The notes: generated by a model not told the origin, from the letters alone. DNA of 64,000 nt from an uncultured Porphyromonadaceae bacterium (GCA_900541835.1 UQLL01000008.1:16206-80205); one strand, 5' to 3'; counted from the first letter of the stretch, positions 43,011-52,046 are shown. A program made the numbers and translations.

Positions 43011-45254
43011 TTACGGTACAGCCACCTTGACGGTGTGCGTGCGCGAGCGGACGATGTAGATGCCACGGGGCAGGCTTTCGGGCTTTACGAGCATGCCTTG
43101 CATATTGTATACGCTGGCGCCCTCAGGCACCGTTATCGTGCCGGGTGCCACAATGATTTTCGGTTCGTCCGTCTCATTCAGCACCTCGACGCCGGTGGTG
43201 ACGTTGCTGAACTTGCTCCAGCCGTCGGCGGCGCGGTAGGCGTCGGGGGTGCGGGCGTGGAGGGTGGCGCCGGCGTAGGTGGCGTCGTCGAATGCCGAGG
43301 GGTCGAGCACGGGAGGCACTGTGCGGTGGGCGTAGACGTTCATGAGGGCCGTGCAACCGGCGAAGGCGGTGGCTGAGATGGTGTCTATGTGCGAGCGGAA
43401 AGTGATGGCACGCAGGGCCGTGCAGCCCTTGAACATGGATACGGGGACATTGCTCACGCCTTCGGGCAGCGTTATGGTGTCAAGGGCGGTGCAGTTCATG
43501 AAAGTCTCTTTGTATAATTTGGTTACTGAGTTCGGAAGCCAGACCGATTTCAGCTTGGGATTGTTGGCGAAGACCTGGCGACCGATTGTGGTGATGGTGT
43601 TGGGAAGTATGATTTCGTCGAGTTCGGGACACTTGCCGGCGAAATAGCTGCCGAGTTCAGTCACTGGCCCTTCTATCTTTATGCTTTTCAGGTTGGGGCA
43701 GGTGTAGAAGACCTGGTTGCCAAGGTTTACCACTGTAGAGGGGAGGGTGACGCTGTCAAGACCGCTTCCCTGGAAGGCACCGAGAGCGATTCCGGTGAGG
43801 GTGGTAGGGAACTTGATTTTGCGCAGGGATGTGGTGCCCTTGAAGCTGTAGTTGCCCAGCGTAATCACTCCTTCGGGGATGTCTATGTCGGTAAGCGAGG
43901 CGCAGCCGGTGAAGAAATTCATGGGAATCGTCGTCATGAAATCGGGCAATTTCGCTGATTTAAGCGATGTACAGCCGGAGAACATGCTGCTCCATGTGGC
44001 CGGGTTGGTGGAGACGGTCTTGGGGAGAACGACGGTTTCCAGTGATGTGCAGCCCGTGAAGAGGCTTGCCCCGCCGAGTTGCTTGCAGTTTTCGGGAATC
44101 ACCACATGCTTCAGGGCGGTATTGCCTTTGAAAGCTTGTCCGTCAATCTGGCGCAGCGATGCGGGGAAGGGGGCCGGGAAGTTGACCTTGATGTTGGCCA
44201 GTGCGGTGACTCCGATGAATTCTATGGCGGCAGGCATGGCGAATTCGGTCAGGGAGGTGCAGTTGTTGAAGGCACCGGACATGAGTTCGCGTATCCTGGA
44301 GCCTCCGTGCACGGCTACGAGGGACGAGCATGTGGCGAACGATGAGGGTCCGATGTATTCGAGAGAGTCGGGGAGGGTGATTTCCCTGAGCTGCTTGCAG
44401 TTCTGGAATACGATGTTCTCGATGCGCTTCAGGGCCATCGGGAACGTCACTGTGACGAGGCTGTCGCAGGCGTTGAAGGCGCCTTCGCTGAGCACGCGAA
44501 CGGAGGCGGGCATGTCAATGCGCTTGAGGCGTGTGCACTTGCGGAAAGCGTTGTTGACGATGGCCAGCAGCGAGTCGGGGAGTTGGACGGAGGTCAGTGC
44601 CGAGCAGCCGTCGAATGCGTAGCCGCCGATTATGGCCACCTTGCATTTCACTTCTCGAGAGGTGATGGTGGAGGGTATGACGATGTCTCCAGAATATTTG
44701 GGCGACGTGCTGGTTACGGCGGCCAGGTGCGAGGTGGGGGACACCACCTGGTAGTTGATGCCGTCTATCGTCTCAGTCCAGGCTCCCGGCTCTTCGATTT
44801 TATAGAATCGGCGCCAGGATGTCTGGTAGGCGAGCCATGTACCCTCCGGCACGTGCAGAGTGGCGTTGGTGTAGATGGCGGAGGCGAAGGGCGACGCTTC
44901 GATGTCGGGCGGCGTAGTGGCCGCGGTGTAGATCTGTTTGAGCTTCGTGGTCTTGAAGAAGGCTCCGTTCTGGATGTCGCGCAGGGTCGCAGGAAGCGAC
45001 AGGGTCGCCAGGTTGGTGTTCGTGGCGAAGCTGTTGGCTCCGATGGACACGACAGTGTACTGTGTGCCGTTGTACTCCACGGATGCCGGCATCACTAACT
45101 CGGTCGGGTTGGTGGCGGGGGGAGCCGTGAACTGCACGGTCCTTTCTGCTGCGGACAGTACGGTGTACTGGCAGCCGTCGGACTCGAACTGCTGCGCCGA
45201 CATTGTGGCGGCGCCCATCTGCACCATGAGTGCAATCAGGTATTTCTTGTTCAT
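43011..45254 (-). CDS. BspA-like leucine-rich repeat surface protein with T9SS-like tail
   Basis: 747 residues from ATG 45254 (MNKKYLIALMVQMGAATMSAQ, signal peptide). The body is a long row of about 23-residue BspA-type repeats, such as CSALTSVQLPDSLLAIVNNAF and CTSLETVVLPKTVS. The end, GASVYNMQGMLVKPESLPRG followed by IYIVRSRTHTVKVAVP, has the Gly-hydrophobic-Val pattern of type A sorting domains of the type IX secretion system. It is probably a surface adhesin. A TPR-HTH regulator gene is divergent from it. Confidence 0.9.
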   Translation of the reverse strand: MNKKYLIALMVQMGAATMSAQQFESDGCQYTVLSAAERTVQFTAPPATNPTELVMPASVEYNGTQYTVVSIGANSFATNTNLATLSLPATLRDIQNGAFFKTTKLKQIYTAATTPPDIEASPFASAIYTNATLHVPEGTWLAYQTSWRRFYKIEEPGAWTETIDGINYQVVSPTSHLAAVTSTSPKYSGDIVIPSTITSREVKCKVAIIGGYAFDGCSALTSVQLPDSLLAIVNNAFRKCTRLKRIDMPASVRVLSEGAFNACDSLVTVTFPMALKRIENIVFQNCKQLREITLPDSLEYIGPSSFATCSSLVAVHGGSRIRELMSGAFNNCTSLTEFAMPAAIEFIGVTALANIKVNFPAPFPASLRQIDGQAFKGNTALKHVVIPENCKQLGGASLFTGCTSLETVVLPKTVSTNPATWSSMFSGCTSLKSAKLPDFMTTIPMNFFTGCASLTDIDIPEGVITLGNYSFKGTTSLRKIKFPTTLTGIALGAFQGSGLDSVTLPSTVVNLGNQVFYTCPNLKSIKIEGPVTELGSYFAGKCPELDEIILPNTITTIGRQVFANNPKLKSVWLPNSVTKLYKETFMNCTALDTITLPEGVSNVPVSMFKGCTALRAITFRSHIDTISATAFAGCTALMNVYAHRTVPPVLDPSAFDDATYAGATLHARTPDAYRAADGWSKFSNVTTGVEVLNETDEPKIIVAPGTITVPEGASVYNMQGMLVKPESLPRGIYIVRSRTHTVKVAVP

Positions 45255-45334
45255 ATTATGTGTATTAGTTCTCATCTTAAAGGGCTACGGGCGGGCTTGC
45301 TGCGTTAACCGCAAGGGCGGGAATCGATTTTGCG

Positions 45335-45342
45335 CAAATTTA
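45335..45342 (-). promoter_or_regulatory. -7 box of the leucine-rich protein gene
   Basis: TAAATTTG on the minus strand, 80 bases before the ATG; no clear -33. Forms a divergent promoter region with the box at 45389-45396. Confidence 0.45.
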
Positions 45343-45367
45343 TGGTGTAAAATCCTTAAATCAGGTT

Positions 45368-45396
45368 TTTGCAATGCTGCATTTTTACTAACTTTG
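45368..45396 (+). promoter_or_regulatory. promoter of the TPR-HTH regulator
   Basis: TAACTTTG (45389-45396) with TTTG at 45368-45371; the 17-base spacing is shorter than the 19-21 seen elsewhere here. Confidence 0.5.
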
Positions 45397-45454
45397 CAAA
45401 ATGAAGTAGACTGCAGAAAATACTTCATCACCTCTCAACAAGCAGTTTTACAAT

Positions 45455-47221
45455 ATGTTCACTCATATGAATTGCCTTTCCAAAGGTTTGACCGAGTATT
45501 TGTTTTCTCTTCGGTTGACAGACTTCTCCGATCTGTCGGCAAAACACGTTTTGGTTCTTTTATTGGCCTTGTTTTGTTCGGTTGGGTCGTTCGGTCAGAA
45601 TATGAAAATGGAGTACTATCTACATAAAGCGGCCGATGAAAGCCTGGCGCCCAATGTGCGTATGCACTATGTCGACTCGTTGAATATGCTTGAGCCTATA
45701 TGGAAACATGGTGAGTTGAAGAGCATGGTTTACTACGAAGCCGGGCGTCGTGATAAGGCTGTGGAATGTAACAAGGCAATGTTGGAACAGGAGGATCTCT
45801 CCCTCAGTAAACGGCTGTGGACACTTTATCGTCTCGGTGTTGGATATAGCAACACGTCCCAGTACCCTAAGGCACTCAATATTTCGCTTAGGATTCTGAG
45901 GCTTGGCAAGCCTGACTCGCTGAGCTACTACGACGCCAAGGCGATGCTGCTGGTGTCGCACGTATATAACAGGTTGCGCTATTACAGTGCGTGCGAACGC
46001 TACTTGGCAAAGGCCGATAGCCTGCTGCGCCTCTCTAAGTGTACGGATGACATCCGCAAGGGCATTGACAGGGCTATCCAGATTAACATATCGGGCGTTC
46101 TGCTTGCCGAACATCGGTATGAAGAGGCGCTGAGGCAATGCAAGAAGCTGGAGAAGATGAACCTGCCACCCAACCAACGCAAATTCCTGGATATGAACTA
46201 CGCCTCCCTCTTCCAATATCTGGGGGAGCCGCAGAGAGCCGAGGAATATTATAAGAGGCTGATACAGAACACCACCGAGAAAGACGGATACAATATTAAT
46301 TTCGAGGGCGTCATGAGCAATTATGCACTGTTCCTGCTCAACCGAAACAGGTATGCCGAATCGGAGGAGATCTGCCGTAGGCAGATTCCCCGGACATACC
46401 AGTCGGGTGAACGTATTATCCTGGGGTTGCTGTACGAGATTATGGGCCGGTCGTTGGCAAAGCAGGGACGGCACGAGGAAGCCTTCGAGGCTGTACTGGT
46501 TTCGAATGCTATCATTGACAGCATTCGCTTTGAGCAAAGCCCGGACATATCGTCGGTTACGTCGGCCTTCGAGTTGCAGCTGGCGGATCTGGAGCGTGGC
46601 AAGCGGCATCTTGGCGCCTTGTGGCCCTGGTGGCTGACACTTCTGTTGCTGATCCTGGTGGTTGCCGTGTCGGTGTGGGCCGGATGGTTGATCTGGCGGC
46701 TTAACATTCGCAAGAATACCCGTATGCATGGGCTGTGGCGCAGTATGCGGCAGAGTGGTGTGGACCACTATATCTGCACTGCCGAGTCGGCCGGAAACCT
46801 GGACGATGCCAACCGCAAGCTTGTGGCTCTGAGCCTGGAGAAGGCGGAGAAGGAGGGTATACTGACGGAGGTGGCGGAGGTGGTCGATGCCCAGGGCGGA
46901 TTGCCCCGAGAGAAAGTGGCGGCGATACGTAACCTTGTCCGGGGCATGCCTTCTACGGATCATCGCTGGGAGACTTTTCGGGTGCATTTCGAGAAGGTGC
47001 ATCCTCGTTTTTTCACCAACCTGCACGCTGCGCATCCGGACCTCACTCCCGGCGAAGTCAAGATGGCCGCCTTTGTCGTCATGAGCCTGTCGGCCAAGGA
47101 GATAGCGGTGATGCTTTGCCGCAGCCAGCGCACTGTGGATTCGGCCCGTTACCGCCTGCACAAAAAGTTAGGCCTCGGAGCGGGCGAGAAGTCGCAACCC
47201 TATCTGAGAAGCCTGCTGTGA
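45455..47221 (+). CDS. TPR sensor-regulator with membrane span and LuxR-type HTH
   Basis: 588 residues. A hydrophobic N-terminal segment (HVLVLLLALFCSVGSFG) is followed by TPR repeats on the outer side (about 60-380, e.g. KHGELKSMVYYEAGRRDKAV). One membrane span (WPWWLTLLLLILVVAVSVWA, about 390-412) and a cytoplasmic part come next, ending in a LuxR/GerE-like helix-turn-helix: LTPGEVKMAAFVVMSLSAKE, then IAVMLCRSQRTVDSARYRLH. This layout is a one-component membrane regulator common in Bacteroidales. Its divergent neighbour, the leucine-rich surface protein, is a natural target; that link is inferred. Start at 45455 or 45467. Confidence 0.85.
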   Translation: MFTHMNCLSKGLTEYLFSLRLTDFSDLSAKHVLVLLLALFCSVGSFGQNMKMEYYLHKAADESLAPNVRMHYVDSLNMLEPIWKHGELKSMVYYEAGRRDKAVECNKAMLEQEDLSLSKRLWTLYRLGVGYSNTSQYPKALNISLRILRLGKPDSLSYYDAKAMLLVSHVYNRLRYYSACERYLAKADSLLRLSKCTDDIRKGIDRAIQINISGVLLAEHRYEEALRQCKKLEKMNLPPNQRKFLDMNYASLFQYLGEPQRAEEYYKRLIQNTTEKDGYNINFEGVMSNYALFLLNRNRYAESEEICRRQIPRTYQSGERIILGLLYEIMGRSLAKQGRHEEAFEAVLVSNAIIDSIRFEQSPDISSVTSAFELQLADLERGKRHLGALWPWWLTLLLLILVVAVSVWAGWLIWRLNIRKNTRMHGLWRSMRQSGVDHYICTAESAGNLDDANRKLVALSLEKAEKEGILTEVAEVVDAQGGLPREKVAAIRNLVRGMPSTDHRWETFRVHFEKVHPRFFTNLHAAHPDLTPGEVKMAAFVVMSLSAKEIAVMLCRSQRTVDSARYRLHKKLGLGAGEKSQPYLRSLL

Positions 47222-47226
47222 ATAAA

Positions 47227-47262
47227 GAAAAAGTCACCGAACTGAAGCTCGGCGACTTTTTC
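47227..47262. terminator. bidirectional terminator between convergent genes
   Basis: GAAAAAGTCACCGA (47227-47240) pairs with TCGGCGACTTTTTC (47249-47262), with one A/C mismatch; T-runs lie on both strands. Confidence 0.88.
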
Positions 47263-47302
47263 AGGGTGGATGCTTTGCCTGGCAAGGCGTCTGTTAACAA
47301 TC

Positions 47303-48070
47303 TTAGCGGCTGGCCTGGCGCTCGGCGTTGTTGATCATCTGCTGGTTGGCGGTGATGTAGATTTCCACACGGCGGTTCTGTGCGCGGCCGGCGGCGGTGG
47401 TATTGGGGGCGATGGGGTTGTTCCAGCCTTGGCCGATGGCTTTCATGCGAGTGGTGGCGATGCCGTGGGCGGCGAGGAAGCTCTCCACACTCTGGGCGCG
47501 CTCCAGGCTGAGCTTGTCGTTGACGGCCTGCGAGCCGGTGTTGTCGGTGAAGCCGACTATGGTGATGTCGGTGTTGGGGAACTGCTGCAGGTTGTAGGCT
47601 ACCTTGGTCAGGGCGGCGTTGGCCACGGGAGTGAGGGTGTAGCTGCCGGTGGAGAAGAGCACGGCGTCGCCCAGCACGAGGCGGATAGCGTCGAGGTTGT
47701 TGCTGTCCTTGACTGTCTGGACGATGTAGGTGGTGTCCTTCTTGTTGGCGAGTTCGCGGACGGAGGCGAGCTGCTCCTCGAGCTCTTTCTTCTGCTTGTC
47801 CATGTGGTTGCCGACGAGCGCGCCGGTGCCGGCGCCTATGGCGCTGCCCACGAGGGCGCCGATCCAGGTACCCTTGCCGCCGCCGATGAGCGCTCCTACG
47901 CCCGTGCCGACTGCGCCGCCTATGGCTCCGCCTGCCGTGGCGCCCTGGCCGGCCTGGGACATGCTGTCCCACGTGTTCTTTATCGAGCTACAGGCGCCCA
48001 TCCCGATGAACGAGGCGCATACCAGGCCAAGCAGGCTCTTCGTTGCTAACGATTTCAGTGTCAGTCTCAT
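47303..48070 (-). CDS. OmpA-family lipoprotein with glycine zipper (YiaD-like)
   Basis: 255 residues. The lipobox FIGMGAC gives a lipidated Cys27. GQGATAGGAIGGAVGTGVGA and the following residues form a glycine-zipper region (about 40-88). A short coiled coil and a complete OmpA peptidoglycan-binding domain follow: LFSTGSYTLTPVANAALTKV, VGFTDNTGSQAVNDKLSLER and AGRAQNRRVEIYI. It should sit in the outer membrane and hold peptidoglycan. A -7 box TAATTTTG lies at 48119-48126. Confidence 0.92.
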   Translation of the reverse strand: MRLTLKSLATKSLLGLVCASFIGMGACSSIKNTWDSMSQAGQGATAGGAIGGAVGTGVGALIGGGKGTWIGALVGSAIGAGTGALVGNHMDKQKKELEEQLASVRELANKKDTTYIVQTVKDSNNLDAIRLVLGDAVLFSTGSYTLTPVANAALTKVAYNLQQFPNTDITIVGFTDNTGSQAVNDKLSLERAQSVESFLAAHGIATTRMKAIGQGWNNPIAPNTTAAGRAQNRRVEIYITANQQMINNAERQASR

Positions 48071-48179
48071 TGCTGTGTACTTTTCTTATAGAATGTCTTG
48101 CGTGTTGTGATTGTTCGGCAAAATTACGAGTTTTCGGAGGTATAATAAACTAACAAGCGTTAAATTTTGTTTAAGAGGC

Positions 48180-50591
48180 ATGAATCGACCTCACTGCTTC
48201 GCACTGATTTTCTCTCTGTTGGCCTGCCTTTTATCCGTGCAGGCAGCCCCTGTGGACACTTTGCGGACGCACCATGGTGCGTTCCTGCAGAGTGCGGAAG
48301 GAGTCTCTCGACTTTCTGCTTTCAGTTCTCAGCTAAAACTCGACTCTCAACTCTCGACTCATCCGGGCAAGGTGGGGCTGGTGCTGAGCGGCGGGGGCGC
48401 CAAGGGCATAGGCCACATCGGAGTGATCCAGGCCCTGGAGGATGCCGCAATACCTATCGACTACATCGTCGGCACTTCGATGGGAGCCGTGGTGGGTAGT
48501 CTCTATGCCTGCGGAATGTCGCCTGCAGAGATGATGACTTTCATCAAGTCGCCCGACTTCAACCTGTGGGCCACCGGCACCATCGCCCCGGATCGCCTTT
48601 TCTACTTCGACATCCCTCAGGGCACTCCGGCAATCGCCAATGTGAACCTGGACCTGCGCGACTCGGTTCGCCATGCGTGGCTCGATGGCTTGCGTGCGAA
48701 TCTCGTCAATCCCATACCGATGAATTTCGAGTTCATGCGTCTCTTCGCGCCATACACTGTGCAGTGCCGTCAGGACTTCGACTCGCTGATGGTGCCTTTC
48801 CGATGTGTCTACTCCGACATCTACCATAAGCATAAGGTTATTGGCCGCGACGGCGACCTGGGCGACAATGTGCGTGCCTCGATGAGCTTCCCGTTCGTAT
48901 TCGAGCCTATCAAGATGCACGGAGTGCTGGTATACGACGGCGGCATCTATGACAATTTCCCGGTCAACGTGATTGAGAGTGAGTTCAACCCAGGATTCAT
49001 AGTGGGCGTAAGCGTGTCGGGGCCCGACGGGCCGCCTATTCCCGGGAATGTCTACTCGCAGCTCGAGGACATGATCATCCAGAACAACGACTATTCGCTG
49101 CCGGCCGACAAGGGGGTCAAGATCCAGGTGCCGGTGCTCAACTTCGGAGTGCTTGACTTCGACAAGGCCGACGAGATCTACGCCATCGGCTACAGTACTG
49201 GCCTGTCGTTTGTCGACAGCATTCGTGCCCGTACGCCGTTGCGGCGCGGCAAGGCGGAGGTGGAGGCCCGGCGTCAGGCCTGGAAGCGGCAGACGCCCGT
49301 CATCACTTTCGACAGTGTGGCTGTCATCGGCGTCGGACCGCGTGCAGAACGTTTTGTGGAGCGTGAGTTCGCCGCCTCGCCGTCCCGGCCGTTGGACATG
49401 ACCCGTGCCGAGCAGGCCTATTACACCACCCTCAGCGGCACCCAGATTGCTTCCATCATGCCCCATGCCCGACTCGACTCAAACGGACGGTACATTCTCG
49501 ACTTGCGCATGGCACCCGGCTCGCCGTTCCGTTTCGGCGCAGGCGGCTGGCTGACATCCTCTCAGTCGAGCATGCTCTACCTCTCGGCCGGCTGGCAGGT
49601 GCCTGGTCGGACTTTCTTCAGCGCCTCCCTGAGCGGATGGATAGGGCAAAGCTATGGCGCCCTCTACCTGAGTTCGCGCCTGCGTATGCCCACGCAGCCT
49701 GCCACCGCCTTCATCCTACAGGCCGCGATGACGCGCAAGAAGATGTACGCCAAGGACTTCATGTTCTATGACGAGGTACCTGTCGCCTCAACCGTAGGCC
49801 GCAGCCAGAACTACGTCAAGCTCGGCTACGAGTGGGCGATCGGACGCCATGCCCGGGGCGGCTTCAATGCCGGATATGCCCTGAGCACCTATCGCTATTA
49901 CTCGCTCCAGACTCCGGCATACATGGCCCTGGGGCGCGACCGATGTCGACACGGTACTGTCAAGTTGAGTGTCGGTGCCGATGGCTCCACGCTCAACGAC
50001 GAGATGTATCCCACTGCCGGGCAATCGTTCCTGTCAGAACTGTCGCTGCTATTGGACCATGGCCGTTTCCAGCCTCATGCCGACAAGGCCATGCAGGAGC
50101 TGTGGAAATGGGAGACGGGGCTGCGCCTTCACGCCCGCTATATTCAGTTCTTCACGCTCCGGGGCAACTTCTTCCTGGGAATAAGGGCCGAGGGCGTGGC
50201 CACCTTCGGACCTCTCTACGAGAACTACGTCGGCACCTTGGCACGTAGCCTGTCGTTCAGCCCGCTGCCCACCGTCAACGGTTTCTTTAATCGCCACTTC
50301 CGAGGCACGAACTGGCTTGCTACGGGTGTTACTCCAGTCTTCGCTCCCCTCTCCAAGCTCCAGGTCCGCGGTGATCTGTACGCCTTCGCCAACGTCCACG
50401 ACATCGCTTCTGACGTCGATGGCATGGCCCGCTATGACGGATGGTTCAAGCACTTCGGGGTGATGTCGCAGCTGGCCGGGGTCGTGAGCCTTCCTTTCGC
50501 CTCTCTGACCGTCTACGGCAACTACCTGACCCATGGGGGCTGGAACTTCGGGGTCGCCCTCGGCCTCTTCTTAGAAGCCCCCGACTTTTAA
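48180..50591 (+). CDS. patatin-like phospholipase with Omp85-type barrel
   Basis: 803 residues from ATG 48180. After a signal peptide (MNRPHCFALIFSLLACLLSVQA), the patatin domain shows GLVLSGGGAKGIGHIGVIQA (oxyanion loop), Ser100 in VGTSMGAVVG and Asp253 in VYDGGIYDNFPV. A short POTRA-like part and a C-terminal beta-barrel (about 470-803) resemble the Omp85/BamA superfamily, as in PlpD-type autotransporters. Residues about 28-61, between signal peptide and patatin domain, are encoded by two dispersed repeats (a GTAGGGACGCAC copy and a GAGAGTTGAG arm). The lipid substrate is unknown. Confidence 0.92.
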   Translation: MNRPHCFALIFSLLACLLSVQAAPVDTLRTHHGAFLQSAEGVSRLSAFSSQLKLDSQLSTHPGKVGLVLSGGGAKGIGHIGVIQALEDAAIPIDYIVGTSMGAVVGSLYACGMSPAEMMTFIKSPDFNLWATGTIAPDRLFYFDIPQGTPAIANVNLDLRDSVRHAWLDGLRANLVNPIPMNFEFMRLFAPYTVQCRQDFDSLMVPFRCVYSDIYHKHKVIGRDGDLGDNVRASMSFPFVFEPIKMHGVLVYDGGIYDNFPVNVIESEFNPGFIVGVSVSGPDGPPIPGNVYSQLEDMIIQNNDYSLPADKGVKIQVPVLNFGVLDFDKADEIYAIGYSTGLSFVDSIRARTPLRRGKAEVEARRQAWKRQTPVITFDSVAVIGVGPRAERFVEREFAASPSRPLDMTRAEQAYYTTLSGTQIASIMPHARLDSNGRYILDLRMAPGSPFRFGAGGWLTSSQSSMLYLSAGWQVPGRTFFSASLSGWIGQSYGALYLSSRLRMPTQPATAFILQAAMTRKKMYAKDFMFYDEVPVASTVGRSQNYVKLGYEWAIGRHARGGFNAGYALSTYRYYSLQTPAYMALGRDRCRHGTVKLSVGADGSTLNDEMYPTAGQSFLSELSLLLDHGRFQPHADKAMQELWKWETGLRLHARYIQFFTLRGNFFLGIRAEGVATFGPLYENYVGTLARSLSFSPLPTVNGFFNRHFRGTNWLATGVTPVFAPLSKLQVRGDLYAFANVHDIASDVDGMARYDGWFKHFGVMSQLAGVVSLPFASLTVYGNYLTHGGWNFGVALGLFLEAPDF
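48264..48288. repeat. GTAGGGACGCAC repeat inside the patatin gene
   Basis: CGGACGCACCATGGTGCGTT then CCTGC, reverse orientation, read in frame as DTLRTHHGAFLQ. Confidence 0.72.
48300..48360. repeat. GAGAGTTGAG-family arm inside the patatin gene
   Basis: CTCTCGACTTTCTGC, TTCTCAGC and CTCGACTCTCAACTCTCGAC units in a row, read in frame as low-complexity SRLSAFSSQLKLDSQLST. Confidence 0.68.
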
Positions 50592-50660
50592 ATAATGAGG
50601 AATTAGCCTCGCGCTATCCGGCCGTCGCCGTGATTCTAACTCCTCATCTCAATTAAGAAA

Positions 50661-50696
50661 AAAACGCCCGGACACCGATTGGCGTCTGGGCGTTTT
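50661..50696. terminator. bidirectional terminator between convergent genes
   Basis: AAAACGCCCGGAC (50661-50673) pairs with GTCTGGGCGTTTT (50684-50696). Confidence 0.88.
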
Positions 50697-50719
50697 AGGG
50701 GTGAGAGGGCTGGGCGGCG

Positions 50720-51055
50720 TCAGTCGTCTAGCTGGTCGCGCTGCTTGGCCGGGTTGGAGAAATAGAGCTTGTGGTCGATGTACTCCTGCGTGGCCATTAG
50801 GGTAGGCTTGGGCAGGCGCTCGTAGAACTTCGAGATTTCTATCTGCTCGCGGTTTTCGGTCACCTCCTCCATATTGTCGTTGGCGGCGAACTCTTGCAGC
50901 TTCTTCTCGAGGTCTTTCTTAATCTCCACCGCTATCTGGTTCGACCGGCGTGCTATCACGCACACGGTTTCGTAGATGTTACCGGTCTGCTCCGACAGCG
51001 AGTTCAAATCGCGCGTCACGGTATTCAGCGGGGCGTTGGTTCTCTTGTAATCCAT
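50720..51055 (-). CDS. DNA-directed RNA polymerase omega-like subunit (Rpb6/RpoZ)
   Basis: 111 residues. SLSEQTGNIYETVCVIARRSNQIAVEIK resembles the core of the omega/Rpb6 family, including the conserved Arg-Arg-x-Asn-Gln; a helical acidic C-terminus follows. Omega helps assemble RNA polymerase. It lies directly downstream of bamD on the same strand, as in other Bacteroidales, with a long inverted repeat in between. Confidence 0.8.
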   Translation of the reverse strand: MDYKRTNAPLNTVTRDLNSLSEQTGNIYETVCVIARRSNQIAVEIKKDLEKKLQEFAANDNMEEVTENREQIEISKFYERLPKPTLMATQEYIDHKLYFSNPAKQRDQLDD

Positions 51056-51069
51056 ATTTTGTCTTTCTT

Positions 51070-51163
51070 AGTCGAGAGTTTAGAGTTGAGAGTCGCGGGT
51101 AAAAGCCCGAACTCTTAGAAGGGCTTTTGACGCGCCACAACCTACAACTCTAAACTCTCGACT
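51070..51163. repeat. GAGAGTTGAG-family inverted repeat in the bamD-omega gap
   Basis: Perfect 19-base arms (51070-51088 and 51145-51163; AGTCGAGAGTTTAGAGTTG) enclose a second nested dyad with AAAAGCCC/GGGCTTTT (around 51100-51134). The whole unit can form a cruciform of about 95 bases between two co-directional genes. Confidence 0.82.
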
Positions 51164-51165
51164 TT

Positions 51166-51978
51166 TTAGTTTCCTGTGTGAGATTTTGCAATCTTGTATA
51201 TGTTGTCGGCCTCTTTGCGATTGGGGCCTTCGGGATAGTTGTTGATGAACGAGAAGTACTCGTCGATGACGTCGCGGTAGCGTTCTTCCATCTTTTCGGC
51301 CACGCTCTGGCGGGCCATTTGGTATTTGGCCTTGAGAATGAGCATCTCGAAGTCTTCCTTGTACTTGGAGTAGGGGAATAGCCTGAGGGCGTTCTGCGAC
51401 ACAATCACGGCCGACTGGTAGTTGTTGCCCAGGTACATGCCGAGGTTGTAATACAGGTAAGCATTCTGGAGTTCCTTGAGGGTGAGCTTGTCCTGGAGCT
51501 CGAAGAGGGCCTTGCGGGCGGCCTCGGCTCGTTCGCTCTTGGGGTAGAGGTCGAGGAAGTTCTGCAGCTCCTGGGTGGCCTTGAGGCTCATGGACTGGTC
51601 GAGCTGAGGGTCCGGCGACTCCTTGTAGTATCCGTAGCCGGAGTAGAAGTGGGCATCCTCGGCGTACGTGCCGCGCGGGTAGCGTCCGTAGTAAGTGCGG
51701 AAGTAGACGCCCGAGTTGAGGTAGTCCTGGTTCTTGTAGTAGCTCATGGCGAGCAGGTACAGGGCCTCTTCGCCGCGTGGGCCTCCGCGCAACGGGGTGA
51801 TGAGACCCTCTAGAATCGTAGACGCCTGAAGGTATTTGCCCTGGTCGTAGGCCTTCTTGGCGTAATTGTATCTCACATCCACGTCCTTGCTCTTGAGCAC
51901 ACGATTATACTCGCCGCACCCCGTGAGGACGGCCAGCATGAGCGTAAGCAAGAAAGTGCAACGCATTTTCTTTCCCAT
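51166..51978 (-). CDS. bamD: outer membrane assembly lipoprotein BamD
   Basis: 270 residues from ATG 51978 (MGKKMRCTFLLTLMLAVLTGC; lipobox Cys at about 21). BamD is the essential partner of BamA in inserting barrel proteins. TPR-like repeats follow: KDVDVRYNYAKKAYDQGKYL, GGPRGEEALYLLAMSYYKNQDYL and YPKSERAEAARKALFELQDKL. The frame is open to 52038 but the -7 box TAACTTTG at 51988-51995 excludes that start. It precedes the omega-like gene. Confidence 0.92.
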   Translation of the reverse strand: MGKKMRCTFLLTLMLAVLTGCGEYNRVLKSKDVDVRYNYAKKAYDQGKYLQASTILEGLITPLRGGPRGEEALYLLAMSYYKNQDYLNSGVYFRTYYGRYPRGTYAEDAHFYSGYGYYKESPDPQLDQSMSLKATQELQNFLDLYPKSERAEAARKALFELQDKLTLKELQNAYLYYNLGMYLGNNYQSAVIVSQNALRLFPYSKYKEDFEMLILKAKYQMARQSVAEKMEERYRDVIDEYFSFINNYPEGPNRKEADNIYKIAKSHTGN

Positions 51979-51987
51979 AATCGGCTG

Positions 51988-51995
51988 CAAAGTTA
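51988..51995 (-). promoter_or_regulatory. -7 box of the bamD promoter
   Basis: TAACTTTG on the minus strand, 9 bases before the bamD start; no clear -33. Implies a very short leader. Confidence 0.55.
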
Positions 51996-52038
51996 GTGAA
52001 TTTTTTTTGGATACGCGCATTGGTTGAGGAAAATTCAC

Positions 52039-52046
52039 TAATTTTG
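52039..52046 (+). promoter_or_regulatory. -7 box of the PASTA protein promoter
   Basis: TAATTTTG, 26 bases before the TTG start; divergent from the bamD box; no -33 at the right spacing. Confidence 0.5.

Noticed and set aside
45620..47161. Minus-strand frame of 513 codons opposite the TPR-HTH regulator
   Set aside because: No domain, while the plus strand has TPR repeats, a membrane span and an HTH.
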